A stretch of DNA of 64,000 nucleotides from Amycolatopsis thermophila (GCF_030814215.1 NZ_JAUSUT010000001.1:3844001-3908000); one strand, 5' to 3'. Numbered from the stretch's first letter, positions 26,881 to 35,420 are shown. A program made the numbers and translations. The notes: a model not told the origin generated them from the sequence alone.

Positions 26881-27120
26881 CGGTCCCACACCGGCCCAAC
26901 CCTGTTGATCACGCACAGCGAACTACGCACAGCACCTCGTTGCCGTCCCGCACCGGGCCGATCGTGTTGATCACGCACGGCGAGCCACGCACAGCCAGCC
27001 ATGCACCGCGAACCACGCACAGCGCCTCATTGCCGTCCCACCCCGGGCCGACCATGCCAACCACCCACCGCAAACCCCGCACAGCCAACCACGCACATCG
27101 CTCCACGCACAGCCAGCCGA
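26881..27120. repeat. C/A-rich degenerate repeats
   Basis: The strings CACGCACAGC and GTTGATCACGCAC recur. GTTGATCACGCACRGCGA is present at about 26904 and 26966 (62 bases apart), and TGCCGTCCC plus GGGCCGA recur at about 26941 and 27030. There is no convincing gene. The sequence composition differs from the G-rich tract on the other side of the palindrome array. Confidence 0.6.
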
Positions 27121-27250
27121 GTAGCAGCACGATCGCGCCCAGCGCTCGATGGTCACCCGCATGAGGCTCTCGTCCTACCGCAAAAGAGGGGCCCCAACAC
27201 GCCTCCGACGTGGCACAGCGCTCCGTAACGATCACTACTACGCTGCCGAT

Positions 27251-27844
27251 GTGACAGCCATGTCGGCGCCCCCCGTTGCGCGGCCGCGCTGGCTCGCGCC
27301 GGTCGTCATCGTCGTGGTGTCGATCATGGTCGGTGGCGGGCTGCTGGCCCGCGAGCTCTACCGGCTCCCCGAGACGACCCCGGACGCGATCCTCGCCCAG
27401 TCATCCGCTGCCCGGCCCCTCGAACAGCAACCCGGCCCCGGCACCGTCGAGCTCACCCCGGACGCCGCGGCCCACCCGCAGAACGCCGCGGTCCGCACGC
27501 TGCTGCAGTCCTACTTCGACGCCATCAACAACCGCGACTACGACCTGTGGAAAACGGCCGTCACGCGCGAGCGCTCCCAGGCCAAACCGCGCAGCACGTG
27601 GCTCGCCGACTACAGCACCACCCGCGACGGCAGCATCCTCGTCTACCGCATCGACGCGGTCAACGACAAGGAAATGCGCGTCCTGGTCGGGTTCACCAGC
27701 ACCCAGGACCAGAAGTCCGCCCCGGCCGAGCTCCCCGAACCCTGCGTGCACTGGCGGCTCGTCCTGCCGGTGACACTCGAATCCTCGGCGTGGAAGGTCG
27801 ACACCGTCACCGGCTCCAACACACCCGAACTGTCCCGCTGCTGA
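27251..27844 (+). CDS. membrane-anchored hypothetical protein, probably extracytoplasmic
   Basis: A 197-residue protein with a short basic N-terminus and one membrane helix at about residues 16-34 (LAPVVIVVVSIMVGGGLL), then an extracytoplasmic domain. The domain contains VRTLLQSYFDAINNRDYDLWKTAVT, a pattern of the NTF2/SnoaL-like fold seen in actinobacterial Mce-associated and similar proteins. The start is GTG 27251 or ATG 27260; no ribosome site is visible, and TACGCT seven bases upstream could be a -10 box, so the mRNA may be leaderless. Function unknown. Confidence 0.75.
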   Translation: MTAMSAPPVARPRWLAPVVIVVVSIMVGGGLLARELYRLPETTPDAILAQSSAARPLEQQPGPGTVELTPDAAAHPQNAAVRTLLQSYFDAINNRDYDLWKTAVTRERSQAKPRSTWLADYSTTRDGSILVYRIDAVNDKEMRVLVGFTSTQDQKSAPAELPEPCVHWRLVLPVTLESSAWKVDTVTGSNTPELSRC

Positions 27845-27856
27845 CCACGAAGAAAC

Positions 27857-27891
27857 GGACCCCGGCGCCCGCGAAACGGGGGCCGGGGTCC
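27857..27891. terminator. bidirectional terminator between 27844 and fabF
   Basis: GGACCCCGGCGCCCG and CGGGGGCCGGGGTCC pair along 15 bp with one mismatch around a CGAAA loop. It lies in the 60-bp gap between convergent genes and is well placed to end both transcripts. Confidence 0.75.
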
Positions 27892-27904
27892 GGACAGCCC
27901 GAAC

Positions 27905-29152
27905 TCACTCGCCGGTGAACAGCAGCGCCGTGTTGTGCCCGCCGAAACCGAACGAGTTGCTCATCGCCGCGGTCAGCTCCACCTTGCGCGGCTCACCCGC
28001 CACCACGTCGAGCCCGACCTTCGGGTCCAGGTTCTCCAGGTTCAGCGTCGGCGGCACCAGCCCGTGGTAGATCGACAGCAGCGTGAGGATGCCCTCGACC
28101 GCCCCGGCGCCACCCACCAGGTGACCCAGGGCCGACTTCGGCGCGGTCACCACCGGGTGCTCGCCGACGGCCTTGCGGATCGCGTTGGCCTCGCCGATGT
28201 CGCCGACCACCGTGGACGTCGCGTGCGCGTTCACGTGCCCCACGTCGGCCGAGGTGAGACCCGCCATCGTCATCGCGTTGGCCATCGCGGCGATCTGGCC
28301 GATGCCCTCCGGGTGGTTGCCCGTGATGTGGTGCGCGTCCGACGTGATGCCGTACCCCGCCAGGCGACCGTAGATCCGCGCGCCGCGGGCCTTGGCCCGG
28401 TCGGCCCGCTCCAGCACGACCACACCCGCGCCCTCACCGAGCACGAACCCGTCGCGATCGGTGTCGAACGGGCGCGACGCCCGCTCCGGCTCGTCGTTGC
28501 GAGTCGACACGGTCCGGGCCTGGGCGAACCCGGCCACGGTGATCGGGTGGATGCACGACTCCGCACCGCCCGCCACCACGACGTCGGCCCGGCCGTTCTG
28601 GATCATCTGGTAGCCGTTGGCGATCCCCTCGGCACCGGAGGCACACGCCGAAACCGGCGAGTGCACCCCGGCCCGGGCCTTGAGGTCGATCCCGACGTGC
28701 GCGGCCGGCCCGTTCGGCATCAGCATCGGCACGGTCAGCGGCGAGACCTTGCGGATGCCTTCCTGCTCGAGCAGGTCGTCCATCGCCAGCAGCGTCAGCG
28801 GCCCGCCGATGCCGGTGCCGATGGACACGCCGAGCCGCTCCGGGTCGACGTCGGTGCGCTCGTCGGACGGCTGCTCGAAACCGGCGTCGGCCCACGCCTG
28901 CCGGGCGGCGATGAGCGCGATCTGCTCACACCGGTCCAGCCGGCGCGCCTGCACGCGCGGCAGCTTCTCCGCCGGATCCTCGGCGAGCGTGGCGCCGATC
29001 TTGACCGGCAGGTCGAACCGCTCGACCCAGTCGGCCTCGATCCGCCGGATGCCGCTGCGGCCGGCGAGCAAGCCCTCCCACGTGGACGCGACGTCCCCGC
29101 CGAGTGGCGTCGTCGCGCCGATCCCGGTGATCACGACGTCGATGTTGCTCAT
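27905..29152 (-). CDS. fabF: beta-ketoacyl-ACP synthase II
   Basis: A 415-residue condensing enzyme that elongates acyl-ACP with malonyl-ACP. The catalytic triad is visible: Cys170 in VSACASGAEG, His310 in VNAHATSTVVGD and His344 in KSALGHLVGGAG. It is the last gene of the fabD-fabH-acpP-fabF operon and ends at a strong terminator. FabF/KasA-type rather than a polyketide synthase subunit, given the operon and the absence of a chain-length-factor partner. Confidence 0.95.
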   Translation of the reverse strand: MSNIDVVITGIGATTPLGGDVASTWEGLLAGRSGIRRIEADWVERFDLPVKIGATLAEDPAEKLPRVQARRLDRCEQIALIAARQAWADAGFEQPSDERTDVDPERLGVSIGTGIGGPLTLLAMDDLLEQEGIRKVSPLTVPMLMPNGPAAHVGIDLKARAGVHSPVSACASGAEGIANGYQMIQNGRADVVVAGGAESCIHPITVAGFAQARTVSTRNDEPERASRPFDTDRDGFVLGEGAGVVVLERADRAKARGARIYGRLAGYGITSDAHHITGNHPEGIGQIAAMANAMTMAGLTSADVGHVNAHATSTVVGDIGEANAIRKAVGEHPVVTAPKSALGHLVGGAGAVEGILTLLSIYHGLVPPTLNLENLDPKVGLDVVAGEPRKVELTAAMSNSFGFGGHNTALLFTGE

Positions 29153-29193
29153 GAGGAGTCTCCCCGAGGTTCGGACGAAGATGTATCAGCTCG

Positions 29194-29439
29194 TTACTTG
29201 GCGTTGGCGGACACGTAGTCCACCGCGTCGCCCACGGTCTTGAGGTTGGCCAGCTCGTCGTCCGGGATCTTGACCCCGAACTTGTCCTCGGCCTGCACCG
29301 CGATCTCCACCATCGACAGCGAGTCGATGTCCAGGTCGTCGACGAAGGACTTCTCCAGGCTCACGTCGTCCTGCGCGACACCCGCGACCTCCTCGACGAT
29401 CTCGGCGAGGCCGCTGAGGATCTCCTGCTTGTCCGCCAC
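29194..29439 (-). CDS. acpP: acyl carrier protein
   Basis: An 81-residue acidic carrier protein. Ser40 in the DIDSLSMVE motif carries the phosphopantetheine arm. The GTG at 29439 with AGGAAA upstream gives the standard size; the frame is open to 29505, but that would add 22 unrelated residues. It lies between fabH and fabF as in Streptomyces. Confidence 0.95.
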   Translation of the reverse strand: MADKQEILSGLAEIVEEVAGVAQDDVSLEKSFVDDLDIDSLSMVEIAVQAEDKFGVKIPDDELANLKTVGDAVDYVSANAK

Positions 29440-29468
29440 GGTGGTGTTTCCTTTCTGAGGGGTTGATA

Positions 29469-29490
29469 CCGGCAGGCCCGCGCCTGCCGG
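29469..29490 (-). promoter_or_regulatory. hairpin in the fabH-acpP gap
   Basis: CCGGCAGG-CCCGCG-CCTGCCGG, a perfect 8-bp stem in the 62-bp space between fabH and acpP. There is no T-tract on the acpP side. It may stabilise or process the mRNA so that acpP is made in excess over fabH, as is common for this operon; this is inference. Confidence 0.45.
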
Positions 29491-29501
29491 CGATAGTGGT
29501 A

Positions 29502-30479
29502 TCACGGGCAGATGACGACCTGTCCGGCGTAGGACAGGCCCGCACCGAATCCAACCATCAGCACCACGTCACCCGATTTGACGGTGCCCGCTTTCCGCAT
29601 GTGGTCCAGCGCCATCGGGATCGACGCGGACGAGGTGTTGCCGGAGTGCACGATGTCGTCGGCGACGACGAGGTCCTCCCGCGCGCCCTTCGCCTTGAGG
29701 CGCTTGGCGATCGCGTCCACGATGCGCAGGTTCGCCTGGTGCGGGATGAGCACGTCGACGTCCGACAGCTGCAGCCCGGCCAGCTCGACCGCCCGCATCG
29801 CGATCGGTGCGATCTGCGTGGTCGCCCATCGGAAGACCGACTGGCCCTCCTGGTAGATGTAGCGGTGCTCGCGCATGTAGATGGTGTCGACGAGGTCGCC
29901 CGCGCTGCCCCACGCGACGGGCCCGATGCCGGGCTCCTCGGACGGACCGACCACGGCCGCGCCCGAGCCGTCGGCGAAGATGATCGCGTTGGCGCGGTCC
30001 ACCGGGTCGACCACGTCGGTCAGCTTCTCCGCGCCGATCACCAGCACCTTGCCCGCCGAGCCGGCACGCACCAGGTCGGAGGCGACGCCGAGGCCGTAGC
30101 AGAACCCGGCGCACGCGGCGTTGAGGTCGAACGCGCCGGCCGCCTTGATCCCGATGCGGTCGGCCACCTGGCCCGCGGCGTTCGGGATGGGCGAGGGCAT
30201 CGTGCAGTTCGGCACGATCACGGTGTCCACTTCGGCCGGTTCGAGGCCCGCGTCGGCCAGCGCCGCGTGACCCGCCTTGACGGCCATGTCGACCAGCAGC
30301 TCGTCCTTTTCGGCGAAGCGGCGCTCGACGATGCCGACCCGCTCGCGGATCCACTGGTCGTTGGTGTCCATGATCTGAGACAGGTCGTCGTTGGTGACGA
30401 CGCGGTCCGGCTGGTAGCTGCCGACGCCGAGGATTCGCGTGGCGGCCGGTCCCTGCTTCTGGTGCAACACCGGGCTCAC
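29502..30479 (-). CDS. fabH: beta-ketoacyl-ACP synthase III
   Basis: A 325-residue enzyme that starts fatty-acid synthesis by condensing an acyl-CoA with malonyl-ACP. The triad is Cys123 (NAACAGF), His247 (IPHQANLRI) and Asn281 (VHSGNTSSAS). In actinomycetes FabH usually accepts branched acyl-CoA starters. The GTG start overlaps the fabD stop by four bases (GTGA), so translation is coupled. Confidence 0.95.
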   Translation of the reverse strand: MSPVLHQKQGPAATRILGVGSYQPDRVVTNDDLSQIMDTNDQWIRERVGIVERRFAEKDELLVDMAVKAGHAALADAGLEPAEVDTVIVPNCTMPSPIPNAAGQVADRIGIKAAGAFDLNAACAGFCYGLGVASDLVRAGSAGKVLVIGAEKLTDVVDPVDRANAIIFADGSGAAVVGPSEEPGIGPVAWGSAGDLVDTIYMREHRYIYQEGQSVFRWATTQIAPIAMRAVELAGLQLSDVDVLIPHQANLRIVDAIAKRLKAKGAREDLVVADDIVHSGNTSSASIPMALDHMRKAGTVKSGDVVLMVGFGAGLSYAGQVVICP

Positions 30480-31396
30480 AGGATCTCCTTCGCGGCGGGC
30501 AGGTCGGCGGGGGTCTTCAACGCGACGGTCTGCGTGACGGTGCCCTTGAGCTGGCGCTTGACCAGCCCGGTGAGCGTGCCGGCCGGCGGCAGCTCGACCG
30601 TGGAGGTCACGCCCAGTTCGACGAGACCGTCCATCGTCAGGTCCCAGCGCACCGGGCGGGTCACCTGCTTGACCAGGCGCTCCAGGTACTCGGCGCCGCT
30701 GGTGACGACGGTGCCGTCGGCGTTGGACAGCAGCGGGCGCACCGGGTCCTTCGGCGTGATCGACGCGGCGTGCGCGCGCAGGGCCTCCTCGGCGGGGGCC
30801 ATGTAGCGGGTGTGGAAGGCGCCGGCGACCTTGAGCTGCCGGACCTTCGTGCCCTCCAGCGGCTCCGCGACGATGCGCTCGATCGCGTCGGCCGCGCCCG
30901 AGGCGACGATCTGGCCGGCGCCGTTGCGGTTGGCCGCGGTCAGGCCCTGGCCCTCCAGCCACGCGACGACCTCGTCCGGGTCGCCCAGCATCACGGCGGC
31001 CATCGAGGTCGGTTCGATCGCGCACGCCTTGGCCATCTCCGCGCCGCGGACCGCGGCCAGCGCCACGGCCTCCTCGGCGGTGAGCACCCCGGCCGCGGCG
31101 GCGGCCGCGAGCTCGCCGACGGAGTGCCCGGCGACGGGCGCGTCGTGCGGGACGTCGCCGAGGGCGTCGAAGGCCAGCAGCGAGAGCGCGACGATCAGCG
31201 GCTGCGTGATCGCGGTGTCCTGGATCGTCTCGGCGTCGGCCTCGGTCCCGAGGTGGACCAGGTCGAGCCCGGTGCGCTCGGACCAGCGCGCGAGCTTGTC
31301 GCGGGTGCCGTCGAGTTCGAGCCACGGGGAGAACATGCCGGGCGCTTGGGAGCCCTGTCCGGGAGCGAGCACTGCTGTCACGCCTCTAGGGAACAT
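30476..31396 (-). CDS. fabD: malonyl CoA-ACP transacylase
   Basis: A 306-residue acyltransferase that loads malonyl onto ACP. The GQGSQ motif is at residues 13-17, the nucleophile Ser92 lies in GHSVGE, and His195 is in GAFHTRY. First gene of the fab operon proper, 140 bases after the fasR stop. The ATG at 31396 has only a moderate GGAG site; a GTG at 31378 is an alternative. A perfect inverted repeat lies 50 bases upstream. Confidence 0.94.
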   Translation of the reverse strand: MFPRGVTAVLAPGQGSQAPGMFSPWLELDGTRDKLARWSERTGLDLVHLGTEADAETIQDTAITQPLIVALSLLAFDALGDVPHDAPVAGHSVGELAAAAAAGVLTAEEAVALAAVRGAEMAKACAIEPTSMAAVMLGDPDEVVAWLEGQGLTAANRNGAGQIVASGAADAIERIVAEPLEGTKVRQLKVAGAFHTRYMAPAEEALRAHAASITPKDPVRPLLSNADGTVVTSGAEYLERLVKQVTRPVRWDLTMDGLVELGVTSTVELPPAGTLTGLVKRQLKGTVTQTVALKTPADLPAAKEIL

Positions 31397-31446
31397 CCTG
31401 CTCCGGCGTGGCCGGGATGCCGCCGGTCACCAAGTCCGAGCGGCGA

Positions 31447-31463
31447 TCTTGTAGAGGGCCTAC
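31447..31463. promoter_or_regulatory. candidate FasR operator upstream of fabD
   Basis: TTGTAG-AGGGC-CTACAA, a perfect 6-bp-arm inverted repeat in the fasR-fabD gap. Its AT content stands out from the surroundings. It is about 50 bp before the fabD start, where a promoter would be expected, so it is a reasonable FasR binding site. Confidence 0.45.
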
Positions 31464-31536
31464 AAAAATGCCGCCCGCGGGCCCCCGTCCAGCGCTGATG
31501 TGTTGTCGATTCCGGGCAGGCGGGAAGTGAAACCGG

Positions 31537-32748
31537 TCACCACAGGCCGCGGGCCCTGGCCAGCCTGCCGACCGTCAGCGCGACCCGCAGCACCAGTGCG
31601 TCCCGCGGCTCGGTCGCGTTGCGGCCGGTCAGCTCGGACGCGCGGCGCAGGCGGTACCGCACCGTGTTGGGGTGCACGAACAGCTTCTTCGCGCACGTCT
31701 CCAGCACGCCGCCGGACTCGAGGTACTCGTCGACGGTCTGCAGCATGGTCGGCCCGGCGGCCTCCAGCGGCTGCGCGATCTCCTCGATCAGCAGCCGCTC
31801 CGCCTCGGCGTCGCCGGACAACGCGCGCTCCGGCAGCAGGTCCGACGACCGGACCGGACGCGGCGCGCCCGGCCAGCCCACCACGGCCCGCAGCCCGGAC
31901 AGCGCTTCGGCCGCGCTGCGGTGGGCTTCGGCGAGGCTGCCGACCGTCGGCCCGGCCACCACCGGACCCTCGCCGAACGCGCCGGCCAGCTTGGCGAGCA
32001 CCTCTTTCTGCTTGGCGTCGCCGTCGGTCGGGCCGCCCACCACGATGATCAGCCGCGATCCCTGCACGCTCAGCAGCACCGGGCGGCCCAGCCGGGCGGC
32101 CAGGCGCCGCACCTCGAACACGACCGTCGGCGGGTCGTCCGAGGGCGGTGCCCCCGCGAGCACGGTCGCCATCGCCGACGGCTCCCAGCCCAGCGCGGCG
32201 GCCCGGGACAGCACGGCCTCCTCGGCGTCGCCGCGGACGATGCCGTCCACGACCAGCGCCTCCAGCCGGGCGTCCCACGCGCCGCGGGCCTCGGCGGCCG
32301 CCGCGTAGGAGTTGGCCGTTGCGAACGCGATTTCGCGGCCGTAGCGCAGGATCCCCTCGATCAGCGCGGCGTGCTCGGCCTCGGTGGCGGCGAATTCCGG
32401 CAGCTGCTCCTCGAACACCTCGATCGCCAGCCGCACCAGACCGACGGCCTGCCGCAGGCTGATCCACCGGGACAGGTCCTCGGGTGCGCCGCGGAAGGCC
32501 TCGGTGGTGAGCTTGAGGGCCTCCTGCGAGTCGCGGAGCCAGTCGACGAACCCGGCCGCGCCGGTCTGGGTGATCAGCAGGATGCTGGCCCGCTGCTCGG
32601 CGGGGAGCCGGCCGAACCACGGCAGGCGCTGCTCCATCGCGGCGACACTGGCCGAGGCGAGCCGCCCGGAGGCGTGCTCCAGCCGGCGCAGCGTCTTCGC
32701 CGAGAGGCCGTGGTGCTTGGCCGGCCGCCTGCCATTGGTCTGGGTCAT
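31537..32748 (-). CDS. fasR: PucR/CdaR-type fatty-acid synthesis regulator FasR
   Basis: A 403-residue regulator with a GGDEF-like/PucR middle domain and a C-terminal PucR helix-turn-helix (ETCAKKLFVHPNTVRYRLRRASELTG). Gene order fasR-fabD-fabH-acpP-fabF is that of Streptomyces coelicolor, where FasR of this type activates the operon; this is unlike the TetR-type FasR of mycobacteria. The leader of the gene can form competing hairpins (32768-32829). No strong ribosome site precedes the ATG. Confidence 0.9.
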   Translation of the reverse strand: MTQTNGRRPAKHHGLSAKTLRRLEHASGRLASASVAAMEQRLPWFGRLPAEQRASILLITQTGAAGFVDWLRDSQEALKLTTEAFRGAPEDLSRWISLRQAVGLVRLAIEVFEEQLPEFAATEAEHAALIEGILRYGREIAFATANSYAAAAEARGAWDARLEALVVDGIVRGDAEEAVLSRAAALGWEPSAMATVLAGAPPSDDPPTVVFEVRRLAARLGRPVLLSVQGSRLIIVVGGPTDGDAKQKEVLAKLAGAFGEGPVVAGPTVGSLAEAHRSAAEALSGLRAVVGWPGAPRPVRSSDLLPERALSGDAEAERLLIEEIAQPLEAAGPTMLQTVDEYLESGGVLETCAKKLFVHPNTVRYRLRRASELTGRNATEPRDALVLRVALTVGRLARARGLW

Positions 32749-32767
32749 CGCAGCTCAGACTGTAACC

Positions 32768-32829
32768 GGCCGCCCGGTGAACGCGAGGCCGCCCGGCGCA
32801 TCGCGGTTCTCGCAGCGCCGGGCGGCCTC
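32768..32829 (-). promoter_or_regulatory. competing hairpins in the fasR leader
   Basis: The string CCGGGCGGCC at 32818-32827 can pair with GGCCGCCCGG at 32787-32796 or with the same string at 32768-32777. The first pairing extends to a perfect 15-bp stem (32785-32799 with 32815-32829, 15-base loop). It lies 20-80 bases before the fasR ATG, the layout of an attenuator or a leader switch. Confidence 0.5.
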
Positions 32830-32996
32830 ATCTCCCCGGTCCCCACCGGTACGTCCACTATGGACCTTGTGGATCTTTTTCCGCCAGTGTTCTCACCCGA
32901 TCGTGCAAGTAATTTTCGAACGATGTAGCAAGCCTCACCCCGCGTGAAGGAATGGGGTCGATCCGTGGCAGGTTGACCTGTCGGACGGGAGGCGCC

Positions 32997-33626
32997 ATGC
33001 ACGTTCTGTTGCAGCACGGATTGTCCGTTTTCGGGCAGTGGATCTCCATCGCGGAGCTGGTGGGGCAGCTGTGCGCCCTGGCCGTCGTGTTCCTCGCGCA
33101 GCGGCGCACGCTGTGGACGTGGCCGGTGCAGGTCGGCGCGACCGTCCTGCTCTTCGCCGTCTACGCCTCCGCTCACCTGGGCGGGCTCGCGGCCCGGCAG
33201 GTGGCGATCCTGCTGATCTCGGTCTACGGCTGGTGGGCCTGGTCGCGGCGCCGAGACCCGGTGTACGGGGTGGTGGTCCGGGGCGGCCGGGCGGTCGAGC
33301 GGGTCGTGATGGCCGCCGCGTTCGTCGCCGGCACCGTGGTCATGGCGCTGGTGCTCGACGCGCTGAACGCGTCGTGGGCACCCTGGCCGGACGCGGCGAT
33401 CTTCGTCGGGACGCTGGTGGCGTTCGCGGCGCAGGGGCGCGGTCTGGTCGAGTTCTGGCTGGTGTGGCTGGTGGTCGACGCGATCGGCGTGCCGCTGCAG
33501 ATCTCGTCGGGCCTGTACTTCTCGGCGGCGATCTACCTCGTGTTCGCCGTGCTGGTCGTGCACGGCTGGTGGAGCTGGCACCGCGCGGCCGCCACGCGCC
33601 CGGAGCTCACGGCAGCATCCCGCTGA
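32997..33626 (+). CDS. pnuC: PnuC family nicotinamide riboside-type transporter
   Basis: A 209-residue membrane protein with about seven helices. PnuC features are WTWPVQVGATVLLFAVY, the aromatic QVAILLISVYGWWAW and the late EFWLVWLVVDAIGVPLQI. Members move nicotinamide riboside, thiamine or riboflavin by facilitated diffusion; which one is not determinable, and no NadR or thiamine gene is adjacent. The ATG at 32997 has a GGGAGG site. No riboswitch fold was recognised upstream; an AT-rich patch at about 32905-32935 probably holds promoters for this gene and for fasR. Confidence 0.85.
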   Translation: MHVLLQHGLSVFGQWISIAELVGQLCALAVVFLAQRRTLWTWPVQVGATVLLFAVYASAHLGGLAARQVAILLISVYGWWAWSRRRDPVYGVVVRGGRAVERVVMAAAFVAGTVVMALVLDALNASWAPWPDAAIFVGTLVAFAAQGRGLVEFWLVWLVVDAIGVPLQISSGLYFSAAIYLVFAVLVVHGWWSWHRAAATRPELTAASR

Positions 33627-35220
33627 GGAAAGTGGCCTGCGCCACCACGATCAGGCACATCACCACCAGCAGTCCCGCGCTCCACGGCAGCACCTTCCGC
33701 AACAGCGTGCCCTCCTCGCCGGGCAGCATCGCCGCGGCGCAAGCGATGCTGAGGTTCTGGGGCGAGATCATCTTGCCCAGCACGCCACCGGAGGAGTTGG
33801 CCGCCGCGAGCAGCTCGGCCGGCAGCCCGGCCTGGTGCGCCGCGGTCACCTGCAGTGCGCCGAACAGCGCGTTGGCCGAGGTGTCGGATCCCGAGACGGC
33901 GACCCCGAACCACCCCAGCACGGGCGAGAGGAACGCCAGGCCCGCCCCGGCTCCCGCGATGAAGTAGCCGATCGTGGTGGCCTGGCCGGACAGGTTCATC
34001 ACGTAGGCCAGCGCGAGCACGCTCGTCACGGTCAGGATCGCGAAGCGCAGTTCGTGGACCGTTCCGCCCCACTCGCGCGCGGCGTCGCGAGCCCTGACGC
34101 GGAGGAAGAGCGCGGTGAGGACGCCGGCGACGAGCACGAGGGTGCCACCGGTGTTGAGGAACGGCAGCGAGAAGGTGTTGCCGGAGACCGGTTTGCCGGA
34201 CGAGTTCGCCACCGACAGCGCGGGCCAGTCGAACTTCCACGTCGCCGCGTCCAGCAGCCGCTTGACCGGCGGCAGCTGGCCGATCGAGAAGATCGCGATG
34301 ATCAGCGCGTAGGGCAGGTAGGCGCGGACGACCTCGCCGCGGTCCTCGGGCCGGTCGAGCGTTTCGGTGGCGGCACCGGTGAGCACGGAGGTGCGGACCT
34401 CTTCGCGTGCCGGTGTGCGCGCCGCGGGCAGGGCGACGAGCGCGGCCGCGCCGGCGAGGGCCGCGCCGATGTCGGCGAGCTGGGCGGACACGAAGTTGGA
34501 GGCCGCGAACTGCACGACGCCGAACGCGACGCCGCACACCAGCGCGGGTTTCCAGGTCTCCCGCAGTCCGCGACGCCCGTCGACGATGAAGACCAGCAGC
34601 AGCGGCACGAACAACGCGAGGATCGGCGTCTGGCGGCCGATGATCGACGACACGGTGCCCAGCGGCAACCCGGTCACCTGCGCCAGCGTGACGACCGGTG
34701 TGCCCATGGCGCCGAACGCGACCGGCGCGGTGTTGGCGACCAGTGCGACGACCGCCGCCCGCACCGGGGTGAACCCGAGCGCCACCAGCATCACCGAGCT
34801 GATCGCGACGGGCGCGCCGAACCCGGCCAGCGCCTCCATGAGGGCGCCGAAGCAGAACGCGATGATCAGGGCCTGGATGCGCGGATCGTCGGAGACCCGG
34901 CCGAAGGACCGCCGGAGCACGTCGAAATGGCCCGTGCGGACGGTGATCCGGTAGATCCACAGGGCGTTGACGACGATCCACATGATGGGGAAGAGGCCGA
35001 ACGCGGCTCCCTGGAAGGCGCTGGAGACCGCCTGGCCGGCGGGCATGCCGTAGATCGTGATCGCGACGACCAGGGCGACGAGCAGGCCGATCAGGCCCGC
35101 GTGGTGGGCCTTCATGCGCACGACGCCCAGCAGCACGAGGACGGTGGCCAGGGGTAGCGCCGCGACCAGCGCGGACAGGCCGAGTGAACCGGCCAGCGGG
35201 GCGAGCTCCTGCACGAACAT
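33607..35220 (-). CDS. lctP: L-lactate permease
   Basis: A 537-residue transporter of the LctP/LldP family with about 13 membrane helices. Conserved signatures include GLFPIMWIVVNALWIYRITVRTGHF, GAPVAISSVML and the C-terminal SGSDTSANALFGALQ followed by AANSSGGVLGKMISPQN. It imports lactate or glycolate with protons. The ATG at 35220 follows GAGG; the frame upstream is non-homologous. A nested palindrome lies directly before the start. Its 3' end overlaps pnuC convergently by 20 bases. Confidence 0.93.
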   Translation of the reverse strand: MFVQELAPLAGSLGLSALVAALPLATVLVLLGVVRMKAHHAGLIGLLVALVVAITIYGMPAGQAVSSAFQGAAFGLFPIMWIVVNALWIYRITVRTGHFDVLRRSFGRVSDDPRIQALIIAFCFGALMEALAGFGAPVAISSVMLVALGFTPVRAAVVALVANTAPVAFGAMGTPVVTLAQVTGLPLGTVSSIIGRQTPILALFVPLLLVFIVDGRRGLRETWKPALVCGVAFGVVQFAASNFVSAQLADIGAALAGAAALVALPAARTPAREEVRTSVLTGAATETLDRPEDRGEVVRAYLPYALIIAIFSIGQLPPVKRLLDAATWKFDWPALSVANSSGKPVSGNTFSLPFLNTGGTLVLVAGVLTALFLRVRARDAAREWGGTVHELRFAILTVTSVLALAYVMNLSGQATTIGYFIAGAGAGLAFLSPVLGWFGVAVSGSDTSANALFGALQVTAAHQAGLPAELLAAANSSGGVLGKMISPQNLSIACAAAMLPGEEGTLLRKVLPWSAGLLVVMCLIVVAQATFLSGMLP

Positions 35221-35230
35221 GCCGACCTCG

Positions 35231-35273
35231 ATTCCACATCGCGGAAGTGATCTTCCGAACAGTGAGGTGGAAT
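35231..35273. promoter_or_regulatory. nested palindrome upstream of lctP
   Basis: CGGAAG-TGAT-CTTCCG at 35242-35257 lies inside a wider pair ATTCCAC (35231-35237) and GTGGAAT (35267-35273). It sits 11-53 bases before the lctP start and may bind a lactate-responsive regulator; no such regulator gene is next to it. Confidence 0.5.
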
Positions 35274-35420
35274 GGTCCTGTGCCGCGCGGGGGTGGTCAA
35301 GCGGCGTGTTCCACTGATCGAGATGTGCGCGGCTAGGGGGCCCGCGCATCCCGGCAACCGACCGCGACGTCACCTCGCCGGCCACAGCTCCCGGGGTGTG
35401 ACGTGGATGAACACGGCGCC

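Noticed and set aside
25520-26899. A 459-codon minus-strand frame with a 28-residue NGPF repeat that could encode a repeat protein.
   Set aside because: It runs antisense through DUF3145, the repeat period is forced by the 84-bp DNA array, and both strands encode similar strings because the core is palindromic. No ribosome site or recognisable domain.
32830-32996. A thiamine or NAD riboswitch upstream of pnuC.
   Set aside because: No conserved TPP or NAD aptamer motifs were seen in the leader.
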